Below are positions 37,725-45,857 of a DNA stretch of 64,000 bases, piece by piece. The DNA is taken from positions 806,001 through 870,000 of the forward strand of contig NZ_CP014160.1 of NCBI RefSeq assembly GCF_001543145.1, given 5' to 3'. Under the pieces are notes generated by a model. That model was not told where the DNA came from. It saw only the letters and a list, made by a program, of their open reading frames with translations, and made no database searches. The position numbers were made by a program, and so were the translations under genes. Within the stretch, counting starts at the first letter, position 1. Every line of letters starts with the position of its first letter. The DNA comes from Aerococcus sanguinicola. GTDB lineage: Bacteria; Bacillota; Bacilli; Lactobacillales; Aerococcaceae.

Positions 37725-40646
37725 TTATTTTCTTTGCTTCAAGTCACGTTGGTCGCTAAAGCGCTCTGAAGCGGCACCAATTTTGTCTTGGTTGCCGATA
37801 ACCACCAGGCCCTGCTGGCTAAAGGCCTGTTCGATTTCATCCGCATAAGCCTTGAAATCCTCCAGCTTGGTGTCCAGGGCTTCCTGGAGGCGCTGGTTGA
37901 TCCGGTCTTCGGTCTCGCCCTTGAAGTGGCGGCGGAGGGCCAGGCCGTTGACGGCTTGGGGGACGATGGGGAAGTGGAAGGCAGTCATGGCCCCGATGAT
38001 GAATTGGTCAATGGTCGCTTGGTCTAGGTCCAGCTGGCGGATAAAGTCCGCAATCTGGCTGTAGACGGCTAGGGTCCGGTCGAGATGGGGGTCGCGGTAG
38101 GAATAAGCCGCAATATCCCCAGCTGGGCTCAGGATGAAGCCGGCCCCGTAAGCGCCCCCTTGTTCACGGATTTGTTCGTGGAGGAAGGCGTGGCTCAAGA
38201 AGTGAGCCAGGACTACGGCGGAACCTTGGTAGTGGAAGCTTTCAGGCTCTAGGTGGCCGCCTTGGACCACATACTGGACATTGCCATTGGTCCGAATGCC
38301 CTCTTGCTTGGTCCCACTGAGGGGCACGATCAAGTCTTGGGCAGGAGCTTTTTCGCTTGGGAGCTGAGCCAGGAAGGTTTGGACTTCTTCGACCAGTTCC
38401 GCCTGGTCCGCCGCTTCCGCTGTCAGACTGACGGTGACGCCTTGGCTGGACCAGAGCTTGGCTTGGAGGTCGGACAGGGCTTGGCTATAGTCATCGAAAA
38501 CCTTATCGAAATCAGCCAGGAGAGCGCAGACATGGTCGTAGTAGGCGATCCCCTCTAATTCTTCCGCTATCCGGGCTGTCTCTACCGACATGGCCTGGAG
38601 CCGGGTGAGGGCAGAGCTGTGGCCGCTACTTTCTAAGGCATCCTCTAAGTCAGCCTTGATCCGCTGGAGAAGGTTCAGGATCCGCGCCTTCTCATCGAAG
38701 CGGCTGGCGGTCAGGATTTCTTCCACCAGGGCTAGGGCTTGGCGGCTATCCTGGCCCAGAGCCGCGAAGGAGACCAGGAGCTTGGCCTGGTAACGGTCGG
38801 GCTGGTCGCTGTCGCGGTAGAGCTTGGCCTGGAAGTTCAAGCCATTGGCATAGGTCAGGATGGCCGTGTCCAGGTCGGCGTAGGCGTGTGCTTCGGTCGA
38901 CACGCTGCCCAGGAAGGTCAGGAGGTCCGAGAGGGTCGCCAAGTCCTCAAAGGCCACTTGGTCCAGTGGGAAGGCCAGCTGGACATAGCGGATCCCAGCT
39001 GCCGGTTGGTCGTGGTAGAGGCAGACTTGGCCACCTGCTAGGGTTAATTTTTCTTCAGGGATATGGGCCACTTCCCGGTCCACATCAGTGATATCGAGCT
39101 GGGGCAGGGTCGCCTGGGCTTCGGGACTGTCGGGGGTCTGTTGGTAGGATCTGAGGGAGGCATTGGCGGCTTTGACTTGGTCGATTTCTTCTGCCGTCAT
39201 GGCTTCTGCCTTGTCAGCGAGCTCTTGGGACAGGGCCTGGTCCATGGCCTGGTGTCGGCCCAGTTCGGGTTCATGGACCAGGATCTGCCGGCCTTTTGCA
39301 CCGAGTAAGCGGTCCTTGACTACGGCTTCGTAGTAGCCCGTTCCTAGCTTGTCGCGGAAGGCCTGGAAGCTCTCGCTATAGTTCAAGGCCTCGTCCAGGG
39401 AGATCCCATAGCGCCAGGCACTCATGCACTGGATGAACTTGGTCACGCCGCGGTTGGCGCCCCCAGCCTCGCGCAAGGCGAATTCCGTCCGCTTGATCAC
39501 GGCTTCTAGGAGTTTGGTGTCGATGCCCTCCGCAACCGCTTGGCGGAGGACCTCTTGGATTAGGGCCACCGCTTCATCCACCCGGTCAGCATCGAAGCGC
39601 TCCAAGACAATGGTGAAGTCCAGGTAGTAGCCAGAGCCCCCGTAGACCGAGACATCTTCAGCCAGACCAGCCTCCAGAATCGCTTGGCGGACCGGACTGG
39701 ATTCCGCGTTGACTAGGCTATCTGCCAATAGGCTCAGCAGATACTGGTCCTCTCGGCAAGTCGCTTGGCCAAAAGGCAGGCTGTAGCTCAGATAGGAATC
39801 CGTGGACCGGTCGTCACCCTTGCCCCCATCATAGTAGGCGGTATAGCGCCGGTCTTCTTGGCTGGGAGCGGGCGTTTGGAGGCTGGATAGCCCTTTTCCA
39901 GCCTGGAAGTGGCTGAAGTAGTCGCCATCGATCTGGGCCAGGGCGCGTTCAATGTCCAGGTCGCCGTAGAGGAAGGCCAAGGCATTGTCGGGCCGGTAGT
40001 GGGCCTGGTGGAAGGCACAGAAATCCTCATAAGTCAGGTCAGGAATCTGGTAGGGATAGCCGCCTGAATCTTGGGCATAGGTCGAATCGGGGTGGAGGTA
40101 GCGGTCGATATCCTGGATCACGGTCCGGTCGGGTGAGGAATAGACCCCGCGCATCTCGTTATAGACCACACCGTTATAGGTCAATTGCCCCGTCTCCTCG
40201 TCCAGGTCCAGGTGCCAGCCCTCCTGTTCGAAGACCCGGCGTTCTTTTAACATCCGAGGGAAGAAGACGGCATCCAGGTAGACGTCCATCAGGTGGTGGA
40301 AGTCCTCCTCATTCATGGAAGCCACGGGGTAGAGGGTCATATCGGAGAAGGTCATGGCGTTGAGGAAGGTGTTCATCGAGGTCTTGAGCATGAACATGAA
40401 GGGGTCCTTGACCGGGTACTTGCGCGAGCCCGCGAGAACAGCGTGTTCCACAATATGGGCCGCCCCCCGCGAATCCTCCGGTGGGGTGATAAAGCCAATC
40501 CCAAAGGCCCGGTTCTGGTCCTCATTCTTCAGCCAGAGCACGCGGCCCCCGGATTGGTCATGTTCATAGACAAAAGCCAGACTGTTGGCGTCCGGCGCTT
40601 GAAATTGGTCAACCAGGTGAAAACCTGCGATTTGTTCATTTGACAT
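37725..40646 (-). CDS. M16C-family metallopeptidase (presequence protease/insulinase-like)
   Basis: The 973-aa length and domain order fit subfamily M16C. The inverted zinc motif A-H-I-V-E-H lies near residue 63, with the third ligand in V-V-Y-N-E-M-R-G-V near 154. A duplicated inactive half follows, and the M16C-associated region in the middle. Such enzymes degrade oligopeptides within a closed chamber. No signal peptide is seen, so it is cytoplasmic. It lies 16 nt downstream of the half-size AI-2E-like gene, so the two are probably co-transcribed. Confidence 0.9.
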   Translation of the reverse strand: MSNEQIAGFHLVDQFQAPDANSLAFVYEHDQSGGRVLWLKNEDQNRAFGIGFITPPEDSRGAAHIVEHAVLAGSRKYPVKDPFMFMLKTSMNTFLNAMTFSDMTLYPVASMNEEDFHHLMDVYLDAVFFPRMLKERRVFEQEGWHLDLDEETGQLTYNGVVYNEMRGVYSSPDRTVIQDIDRYLHPDSTYAQDSGGYPYQIPDLTYEDFCAFHQAHYRPDNALAFLYGDLDIERALAQIDGDYFSHFQAGKGLSSLQTPAPSQEDRRYTAYYDGGKGDDRSTDSYLSYSLPFGQATCREDQYLLSLLADSLVNAESSPVRQAILEAGLAEDVSVYGGSGYYLDFTIVLERFDADRVDEAVALIQEVLRQAVAEGIDTKLLEAVIKRTEFALREAGGANRGVTKFIQCMSAWRYGISLDEALNYSESFQAFRDKLGTGYYEAVVKDRLLGAKGRQILVHEPELGRHQAMDQALSQELADKAEAMTAEEIDQVKAANASLRSYQQTPDSPEAQATLPQLDITDVDREVAHIPEEKLTLAGGQVCLYHDQPAAGIRYVQLAFPLDQVAFEDLATLSDLLTFLGSVSTEAHAYADLDTAILTYANGLNFQAKLYRDSDQPDRYQAKLLVSFAALGQDSRQALALVEEILTASRFDEKARILNLLQRIKADLEDALESSGHSSALTRLQAMSVETARIAEELEGIAYYDHVCALLADFDKVFDDYSQALSDLQAKLWSSQGVTVSLTAEAADQAELVEEVQTFLAQLPSEKAPAQDLIVPLSGTKQEGIRTNGNVQYVVQGGHLEPESFHYQGSAVVLAHFLSHAFLHEQIREQGGAYGAGFILSPAGDIAAYSYRDPHLDRTLAVYSQIADFIRQLDLDQATIDQFIIGAMTAFHFPIVPQAVNGLALRRHFKGETEDRINQRLQEALDTKLEDFKAYADEIEQAFSQQGLVVIGNQDKIGAASERFSDQRDLKQRK

Positions 40647-40662
40647 CGGATCACATCCTTAC

Positions 40663-41238
40663 TTAATCATTAATTTCCGTAAATTCAGCGTCAATTTCTT
40701 TCTTCTGGTCCCGCTTTTGGTCTTGGAAGTCCCGGCGCACTTGGCGGTAGGCGGAGAGGAAGGGGATAACCAGGGCGGAGACCACGATCCCCATGACATT
40801 AAAGACCAGGGTACAGATAATGGTTACGAGAAGGGTTACCCAGACCGGCAAGGCCAAGTCCCGGCCCAAAAAGAAGGGTTCGAGGGCCTGCTTCAAGAGG
40901 GCCACGACCAGGTAGAGGCCGAGCAGCCAGAAGCCCAGGCTCGTATCCCCTAAGAACCATTGGTAGAGGATCCAGGGGACGAAGACAATCCCGGACCCAA
41001 TCACAGGCAGGGCGTCGAGGAGGGCAATCACGAGAGCCAAGAGCCAGGCCCAGGGAATCCCTAGAAAGTGGAGGCCGAAGCCGAGAATCACAAAGACCAG
41101 GACCAGGAGTTTGACTTGGGCCCAGGCAAAGACCCAGATATTCTTGAAGGTCCGCTTCAAGACCTGACCCCAGAAGTTCGTCGTCTGCGCTTCCTGGCTC
41201 GGGTCTGCGTTAAAATTATGGTTAAAATAAATATTCAT
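40663..41238 (-). CDS. Half-size AI-2E/YtvI-family membrane protein
   Basis: The 191-aa product matches only the C-terminal half of AI-2E-family permeases: L-L-D-A-L-P-V-I-G-S-G near residue 75, F-V-P-W-I-L-Y, and K-Q-A-L-E-P-F-F-L-G near 120, with about five hydrophobic segments. Usual members are 340-390 aa. A short polar N-terminus and a good AAAGGAG site argue that it is translated as it stands. The start at 41238 is preferred over the adjoining ATG at 41241 for spacing. The transported substrate is unknown; the AI-2 name reflects family history. It is probably in one operon with the peptidase. Confidence 0.72.
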   Translation of the reverse strand: MNIYFNHNFNADPSQEAQTTNFWGQVLKRTFKNIWVFAWAQVKLLVLVFVILGFGLHFLGIPWAWLLALVIALLDALPVIGSGIVFVPWILYQWFLGDTSLGFWLLGLYLVVALLKQALEPFFLGRDLALPVWVTLLVTIICTLVFNVMGIVVSALVIPFLSAYRQVRRDFQDQKRDQKKEIDAEFTEIND

Positions 41239-41315
41239 CATTTCTCCTTTAGACTAGTAAACTTGTTTTTTTGCGATTTAGCGGCTAAGATTAAGCTAAA
41301 AAAGGAGGGTCACTT

Positions 41316-42077
41316 ATGACAACTTTCCGCTATCCAAGCCCAGATTCGATCATTGCATTGACCAGCCTGCGCCAGGTTGACCAGCCCGAAGAAGGCAACT
41401 TCGGCCTCCGCCAGGCTAAAGACCAAGCTGGGGTCATCGCCAACCGCCAGGCCGCCCTTGAGGCATACGGCCTGAGTCTGGACAAGCTGGTCATGCCCCA
41501 GCAAACCCACAGCGCCCATTGTTACCAAGTGGGCCGAGAAGATATTGGCCGGGGCGCCCGGTCAGCTGAGACCGGCATCGCTGACTGCGACGGACTCTAT
41601 ACTTTTGACAAGGGAGTCATTCTAGGCATCTTGACCGCCGACTGCGTCCCCGTCCTCTTCTATGAAGAAGCTTCAGGCCTGGTCGGTGCCATCCATTCCG
41701 GTTGGCGGGGCACCGTCCAAGAAATCAGCCGCAAAGCTTTTGACCAGATCAAGGAAGCCCATCCCCAAGTCGCCATCGACCAAGTCCAGGTCCACATCGG
41801 CCCCGCCCTCTCCCAAGAAAAATTCGAAGTTCAAGCCGACGCCTACCAGGCCTTCCAAGCCCTCGGTTACGCCGACGACGCCATTAGCTACCGCGAGACC
41901 AGCCAGCGCTGGCACATCGACAACCAAGCCGTCGTCGCCAAACAATGCCAACTCAGCGGCATCCCAGCAGCAAACATCCACATCCACCACCACTGCACCT
42001 ACCAAAACCCCGACAGCTTCTCCTACCGCCAAAATCAGACAAGTTATCGGCATGGGCATGTGATTGTAAGGGTGTGA
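41316..42077 (+). CDS. pgeF: Peptidoglycan editing factor PgeF (laccase-domain, YfiH family)
   Basis: The 253-aa protein shows the metal-binding set of the family: Q-Q-T-H-S-A-H-C near residue 59, T-A-D-C-V-P-V-L-F near 107 and G-A-I-H-S-G-W-R-G-T near 124. Members are now linked to peptidoglycan precursor editing and purine nucleoside cleavage. The start has AAAGGAGG. The last codons AGG-GTG-TGA (Arg-Val-stop) are not of gene origin but come from the GGGTGTGAG repeat motif at 42070, which supplies the stop. Confidence 0.85.
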   Translation: MTTFRYPSPDSIIALTSLRQVDQPEEGNFGLRQAKDQAGVIANRQAALEAYGLSLDKLVMPQQTHSAHCYQVGREDIGRGARSAETGIADCDGLYTFDKGVILGILTADCVPVLFYEEASGLVGAIHSGWRGTVQEISRKAFDQIKEAHPQVAIDQVQVHIGPALSQEKFEVQADAYQAFQALGYADDAISYRETSQRWHIDNQAVVAKQCQLSGIPAANIHIHHHCTYQNPDSFSYRQNQTSYRHGHVIVRV

Positions 42078-42290
42078 GGGGATGGTGCTCAACCCACAAT
42101 CAAACACCAAGAGTGTGGGTTAACAGCAAACAACCCTCAATTAAAGATTGGGAGTGTGGATTGACAGCGACCTAGCCACAATCAGACCCCGGGAGTGTGG
42201 ATTAGCAACAAACAATCCTCAATTAAAGATCGGGAGTGTGGGTTGACAGAGTTCAACCCACACTCAGGGGTCCTGAATGTGGCTTCCCAA
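42070..42290 (+). repeat. Array of GAGTGTGG small hairpins, composite locus 4
   Basis: It begins with GGGTGTGAG overlapping the pgeF stop. Units such as AACCCACAATC ... GAGTGTGGGTT and CAATTAAAGATTGGGAGTG repeat at about 45 bp. A spacer with GGTAAAAAACATAAAATAAG precedes the CAAGCTAGC hairpin. Confidence 0.78.
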
Positions 42291-42344
42291 GCCGAGTCCA
42301 AGTAAAATATGCACAATCTATGGTAAAAAACATAAAATAAGGGT

Positions 42345-42379
42345 CAACAAGCTAGCAAGGGCCTTGCTAGCTTGTTTTC
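42345..42379 (+). terminator. CAAGCTAGC hairpin, composite locus 4
   Basis: CAAGCTAGCAAGG pairs with CCTTGCTAGCTTG, followed by TTTTC. It is 268 nt after the pgeF stop and could end its transcript. Confidence 0.78.
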
Positions 42380-42399
42380 ATTATGATGCGGGAGCGGGC

Positions 42400-42655
42400 G
42401 GCTTGCGAATGCTGGCTCTGTTTGCGAGTTGGTGCGAGCCTACTTGCTAACGGCGACCCCATTTGAAAGTTGGCACGACCCGACTTGTGAACCGGAGCCC
42501 CATTTGAAAGTTGACGCGACCCGACTTGCTAATCAGAGTCTCATTTGCGAGTTGCCGCGAACCGACTTGCTAACGGCGACCCCATTTGAAAGTTGGCACC
42601 GCCCGACTTGCGGACCGGAGCTCTATTCGAAAGTTGGCGACTCTCTACTTGCTGC
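42400..42655 (+). repeat. Tandem CATTTGAAAGTTGG array, composite locus 4
   Basis: Five units of about 47 bp share the core GACCCCATTTGAAAGTTGGC followed by CCGACTTGCTAAC. Two units are nearly identical, others diverged. It reaches the 3' end of glnR. Confidence 0.78.
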
Positions 42656-42659
42656 CAAC

Positions 42660-43034
42660 CTACATCTTCCGCTGGCGTGGGTCGCCTTGGCGGAAGCCGC
42701 CAGCCTTGATGAATTCGTTGTAGAGAATCTCCCGGACATCTTCGTCCGTCAGCTGCTTGGTGGACTTTTCTTCTTTTTTCGGTGCGTTTTTTTGCTTGTG
42801 GAAGATCTGGTAGATGGAGTTGACGCTCCGCCCTTCCGCAATATAATCCTTAATCTCGAGCAGGCGGTCCACATCGTTGAGGGAATACATCCGCCGGTTC
42901 GTCTCCGACCGTTGAGGTGTAATCAGGTGCTTCTCCTCATAATAACGAATCTGCCGGGCTGTGAGATCGGTCAGTTTCATCACCGTTCCAATGGGAAAGA
43001 CCGCCATCGACCGCCGCAACTCTTTTTCTGACAT
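42660..43034 (-). CDS. glnR: MerR-family nitrogen regulator GlnR
   Basis: This 124-aa regulator closely follows GlnR: R-R-S-M-A-V-F-P-I-G-T-V-M-K-L-T near the start, the recognition helix region L-T-A-R-Q-I-R-Y-Y-E, N-R-R-M-Y-S-L-N-D-V-D, and the C-terminal tail A-G-G-F-R-Q-G-D-P-R by which glutamine synthetase controls GlnR. The start at 43034 has AGGGGGA. A perfect TGTTA-N7-TTACA box lies 42 bp upstream, supporting autoregulation. glnA, the usual next gene, is not present; the CATTTGAAAGTTGG array and pgeF follow instead. Confidence 0.88.
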   Translation of the reverse strand: MSEKELRRSMAVFPIGTVMKLTDLTARQIRYYEEKHLITPQRSETNRRMYSLNDVDRLLEIKDYIAEGRSVNSIYQIFHKQKNAPKKEEKSTKQLTDEDVREILYNEFIKAGGFRQGDPRQRKM

Positions 43035-43075
43035 GATAAATCCCCCTATCCTTTCAATTCTATAATCTGACATCA

Positions 43076-43092
43076 TGTTATATTATTTTACA
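43076..43092 (-). promoter_or_regulatory. GlnR/TnrA-type box upstream of glnR
   Basis: TGTTA-TATTATT-TTACA matches the TGTNAN7TNACA consensus exactly. It sits 42 bp before the glnR start. Confidence 0.8.
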
Positions 43093-43152
43093 TCTTTCTG
43101 CAAGCCAAAATCTTCCCAAAACAAGCAAAATCAGGCAAGTAATAAAAGGCTT

Positions 43153-43229
43153 GCACTTTCTTGTCGAGTACCTTTTTTGTATCTGGATTTGAACCCGGTC
43201 TACTAAATTCTCAGTCAGGCTCTACGACA
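43153..43229. other. Long hairpin in the glnR-CDF divergent gap
   Basis: TTTCTTGTCG (about 43157) and CGACAAGAAA (about 43226) form a 10-bp perfect stem around a loop of about 55 nt, with further weak pairing GTACC/GGCTC. No T run follows, so it is not a simple terminator. A GGTTCAAATCC-like string inside is tRNA T-arm-like but the rest does not fold as tRNA. Confidence 0.45.
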
Positions 43230-43364
43230 AGAAACCGAATTCATCTTCTTAGCTTCAATTTTTTCACAAGCTTCTGTGCCCTTAAAAGACCTTCAAAGGC
43301 TCCAGTAAAGTTCAAGTTTAGGCGGTCCAAATCCCGACCTTTCAAGGATTCTGGCTTGAAAATT

Positions 43365-43373
43365 TGCTATACT
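43365..43373 (+). promoter_or_regulatory. Extended -10 promoter of CDF exporter gene
   Basis: TGCTATACT is an extended -10 box 30 bp before the ATG. No clear -35 box was found. Confidence 0.55.
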
Positions 43374-43403
43374 AGGTCTATTAAGCTAAGAGGAGTTGAC
43401 ACC

Positions 43404-44276
43404 ATGCCTGAACAATCTTATGAACAAGTCAAACGTGCTGAGCGGGCCACCTGGCTCAGTATCGCCAGCTATCTCATCATTGCCACGGCCAAGTTACTGG
43501 GAGGTTATTTCTTCCGGTCCAGTGCGCTGACGGCGGATGGGATGAACAACCTATCGGATACTATCAATGCGGTCTTCATGTTTATCGGCCTGCGTTTCTC
43601 GCGCAAGCCAGCGGACAGCGACCACCGCTACGGCCACTGGAAGGCGGAATCTATCGCCACCCTGGCCATGAGCTTCCTGATTCTCTATATCGGCCTAGAA
43701 GTAACCCTGAACAGCCTGCAGAATTTCTTCCACTATGAGCCTGTGACCCCAGACCCCCTCACTATCGGTGTGGCCTTGGTCTCGGGACTGGTCATGCTGG
43801 GGGTCTACCTCTACAACAAGCGCCTGGCCAAGCAGCTTGAGAGCCAGGCCCTCCTCGCCTCTTCCAAGGACAATCTCACCGACGCCCTCACCTCCTTCAT
43901 GACGGCCTTCACCGCCCTCACCAGCCAGTTCGGCCTGCCCTGGCTGGACGGGGTCATGGCCTTGGTGATCGGCCTCATTATCCTGAAGACAGGCTTCGAT
44001 ATCTTCGTCGACTCCACCTTCCAATTGACGGACGGTTTCCCCGTTGACCTGATCGAGACCTACGAGGAAGAAATCGCCGCCATCCCCGATGTCCACAGCG
44101 TCCGCCACATCGCCGCCCGCCGCTACGGAGCCAACGTCTACATCGACGTCACCATCCTGGTCGACCCCTCCCTCTCCGTCAAGGAAGGCCACGACATCAC
44201 GGAAAAGGTGGAACATGTCCTAGCCGACGCCTTCGCCATCCAACAAGTCGATGTCCATGTCGAACCCGATTTATAA
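43404..44276 (+). CDS. Cation diffusion facilitator (CDF) metal exporter
   Basis: The 290-aa protein has about six membrane segments and a cytoplasmic C-terminal domain. Metal-site motifs are D-G-M-N-N-L-S-D in segment 2 and S-K-D-N-L-T-D in segment 5, and D-H-R-Y-G-H-W-K-A-E lies in the loop after segment 2-3. This pattern is common to Gram-positive CDF proteins exporting Mn2+, Zn2+ or Fe2+. The start at 43404 has AGAGGAG; the frame extends farther upstream without a ribosome site. Metal specificity cannot be fixed. Confidence 0.88.
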   Translation: MPEQSYEQVKRAERATWLSIASYLIIATAKLLGGYFFRSSALTADGMNNLSDTINAVFMFIGLRFSRKPADSDHRYGHWKAESIATLAMSFLILYIGLEVTLNSLQNFFHYEPVTPDPLTIGVALVSGLVMLGVYLYNKRLAKQLESQALLASSKDNLTDALTSFMTAFTALTSQFGLPWLDGVMALVIGLIILKTGFDIFVDSTFQLTDGFPVDLIETYEEEIAAIPDVHSVRHIAARRYGANVYIDVTILVDPSLSVKEGHDITEKVEHVLADAFAIQQVDVHVEPDL

Positions 44277-44364
44277 GAGACAGCGCTTAATCTGTGGTAG
44301 AATACTAATAAGATAAGACCTCGCGCCTGCTCGCTTGTCTGTGTTAACCAGAAAGGATGATACC

Positions 44365-45558
44365 ATGGATAAAGAAACATTCATCAAAAACTATGCCGTT
44401 GAGCGTCAGAACACCCAGTCGCTCAAGTGGGACCTCTTAGAAGAACGCTTCGGTGATGCAAAGCTGCTCCCACTCTGGGTCGCTGACGCGGAGTTCAAGA
44501 CACCCGACAGCGTCCGTCAAGCCCTCCACGATAAGATCGACCACGGTGTCTTCGGCTACACCTTTGTGAGCGATGACTACTACGAGGCCTTCTTCAGCTG
44601 GATGGCCGATCACTTCGACCTCCACTTAGAAAAAGACTGGATCCGTTTTACCACCGGTGTGGTCCAAGCCCTCTACTACTTCGTCTATGCCTATACCGAA
44701 CCAGGCGACAGCATCATCATCCAGACGCCAGTCTACTATCCCTTCCATAATGCGGCTCGGGATACCGGCCGGCGTTTGATCACCTGCGACCTCAAGTCCG
44801 TCGACAATCATTTTGAAATCAACTATGCGGCCTTCGAGCAAGCCATTATCGACGGCCAAGCCAAGCTCTATATCCACTGCTCCCCCCATAATCCAGCGGG
44901 CCGGGTGTGGACCGAAGAAGAGATGGACAAGCTTTTCGCTATCTGTGAGAAGCATGGTGTCTTGATTGTGTCTGACGAGATCCACCAAGACTTCAACTTC
45001 AGCGGCCGCCCTCAGATCCCCGCCCTCAATGTGGCGGGTGGCAAGTACCGGGACCGGATCGTAGCAGTCAACGCGGCCTCTAAGACCTTCAACATGGCGA
45101 CCCTCCTCCAATCCCAGGTCATGATTCCCGATGACCAACTGCGGGCCCAGTACGATCAGGTGGTGGACCGCTTGAACCTCACCGAGAACAGCATGATGGG
45201 GCTCATTGCGACAGAAGCTGCCTACCGGGATGGTGCCGACTGGTTGGAAGGCTTCAAGGCCACCATCTACAGCAACTATACTTATCTCAAAGACCACCTG
45301 GCCCAAGAACTCCCTGAAGCCAAGGTCACCGACCTGGAAGGGACCTATCTCATGTTCGTCGAGCTCCCCTTCGTCCAAGACCAAATCGACATGGAAAGCT
45401 TCATCCAAGACCGCTGTGGCCTAGCCGTGGATTACGGCAATTGGTTCGGTGCCAGCTTTGGCGACTACATCCGCCTCAACCTAGCCACCATCCCTGACAA
45501 TATCGAAAAAGCCGCCGACGCTCTAATCAAAGAAAGCCGCCGCTTACTCGACCAATAA
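44365..45558 (+). CDS. PatB/MalY-type aminotransferase (cystathionine beta-lyase-like)
   Basis: This 397-aa PLP enzyme of fold type I has W-V-A-D-A-E-F near residue 40, H-N-P-A-G-R-V-W near 176, S-D-E-I-H-Q-D near 208 and the PLP lysine in A-A-S-K-T-F-N near 244. The set is typical of PatB/MalY C-S lyases, which split cystathionine or other sulfur amino acids. The start at 44365 has AAAGGATG. It is close behind the CDF gene (88 nt) and ends at a strong terminator. Confidence 0.88.
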   Translation: MDKETFIKNYAVERQNTQSLKWDLLEERFGDAKLLPLWVADAEFKTPDSVRQALHDKIDHGVFGYTFVSDDYYEAFFSWMADHFDLHLEKDWIRFTTGVVQALYYFVYAYTEPGDSIIIQTPVYYPFHNAARDTGRRLITCDLKSVDNHFEINYAAFEQAIIDGQAKLYIHCSPHNPAGRVWTEEEMDKLFAICEKHGVLIVSDEIHQDFNFSGRPQIPALNVAGGKYRDRIVAVNAASKTFNMATLLQSQVMIPDDQLRAQYDQVVDRLNLTENSMMGLIATEAAYRDGADWLEGFKATIYSNYTYLKDHLAQELPEAKVTDLEGTYLMFVELPFVQDQIDMESFIQDRCGLAVDYGNWFGASFGDYIRLNLATIPDNIEKAADALIKESRRLLDQ

Positions 45559-45568
45559 CACAGAAGAA

Positions 45569-45608
45569 AACCAGAAGTCCCTTCAAGCGAGGGCTTCTGG
45601 TTTTTTTG
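45569..45608 (+). terminator. Terminator of the aminotransferase gene
   Basis: AACCAGAAGTCCC pairs with GGGCTTCTGGTT followed by seven T residues. Confidence 0.9.
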
Positions 45609-45655
45609 GATTCTAAAATTATTTTCACTTAAGCAGAAATTCAAAAATTACTATT

Positions 45656-45688
45656 CAACGATCAAATTCAAAAGCGGAACGGATGCTC
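45656..45688 (+). repeat. E1 fragment, right end only, copy f
   Basis: AACGATCAAATTCAAAAGC and GGAACGGATGCTC match the right arm of full E1 copies. The left arm is missing. The rest of the gap to the amylase gene shows nothing recognisable apart from a TATAAT at 45812-45817. Confidence 0.75.
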
Positions 45689-45857
45689 ACATATGCAATG
45701 TAATAAAATAACTCTTCTTTTTAATTTTCTCATGTTAGTTCCACAACACCGTTCAAAGGCAGACCGACCGCCCCCCTAGGCGCTTTCTAAGTATTTTCTC
45801 AGACTATTGGGTATAATTAAGGTGCAGATAATAGGATTCAGTAAAGGAGAAAAGACC

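Noticed and set aside
42070-42655. Arrays resembling a CRISPR locus
   Set aside because: Units are not identical, there are no spacers of uniform length, no leader and no cas genes. The units are small hairpins with drifting sequence.
42429-43031. 200-codon + strand frame across the repeat array and glnR
   Set aside because: Half of it translates tandem repeat DNA and the other half is antisense to glnR. No ribosome site.
43160-43230. tRNA-like T-arm (GGTTCAAATCC on the minus strand)
   Set aside because: The T stem has mismatches, and no acceptor stem, D arm or anticodon arm can be fitted.
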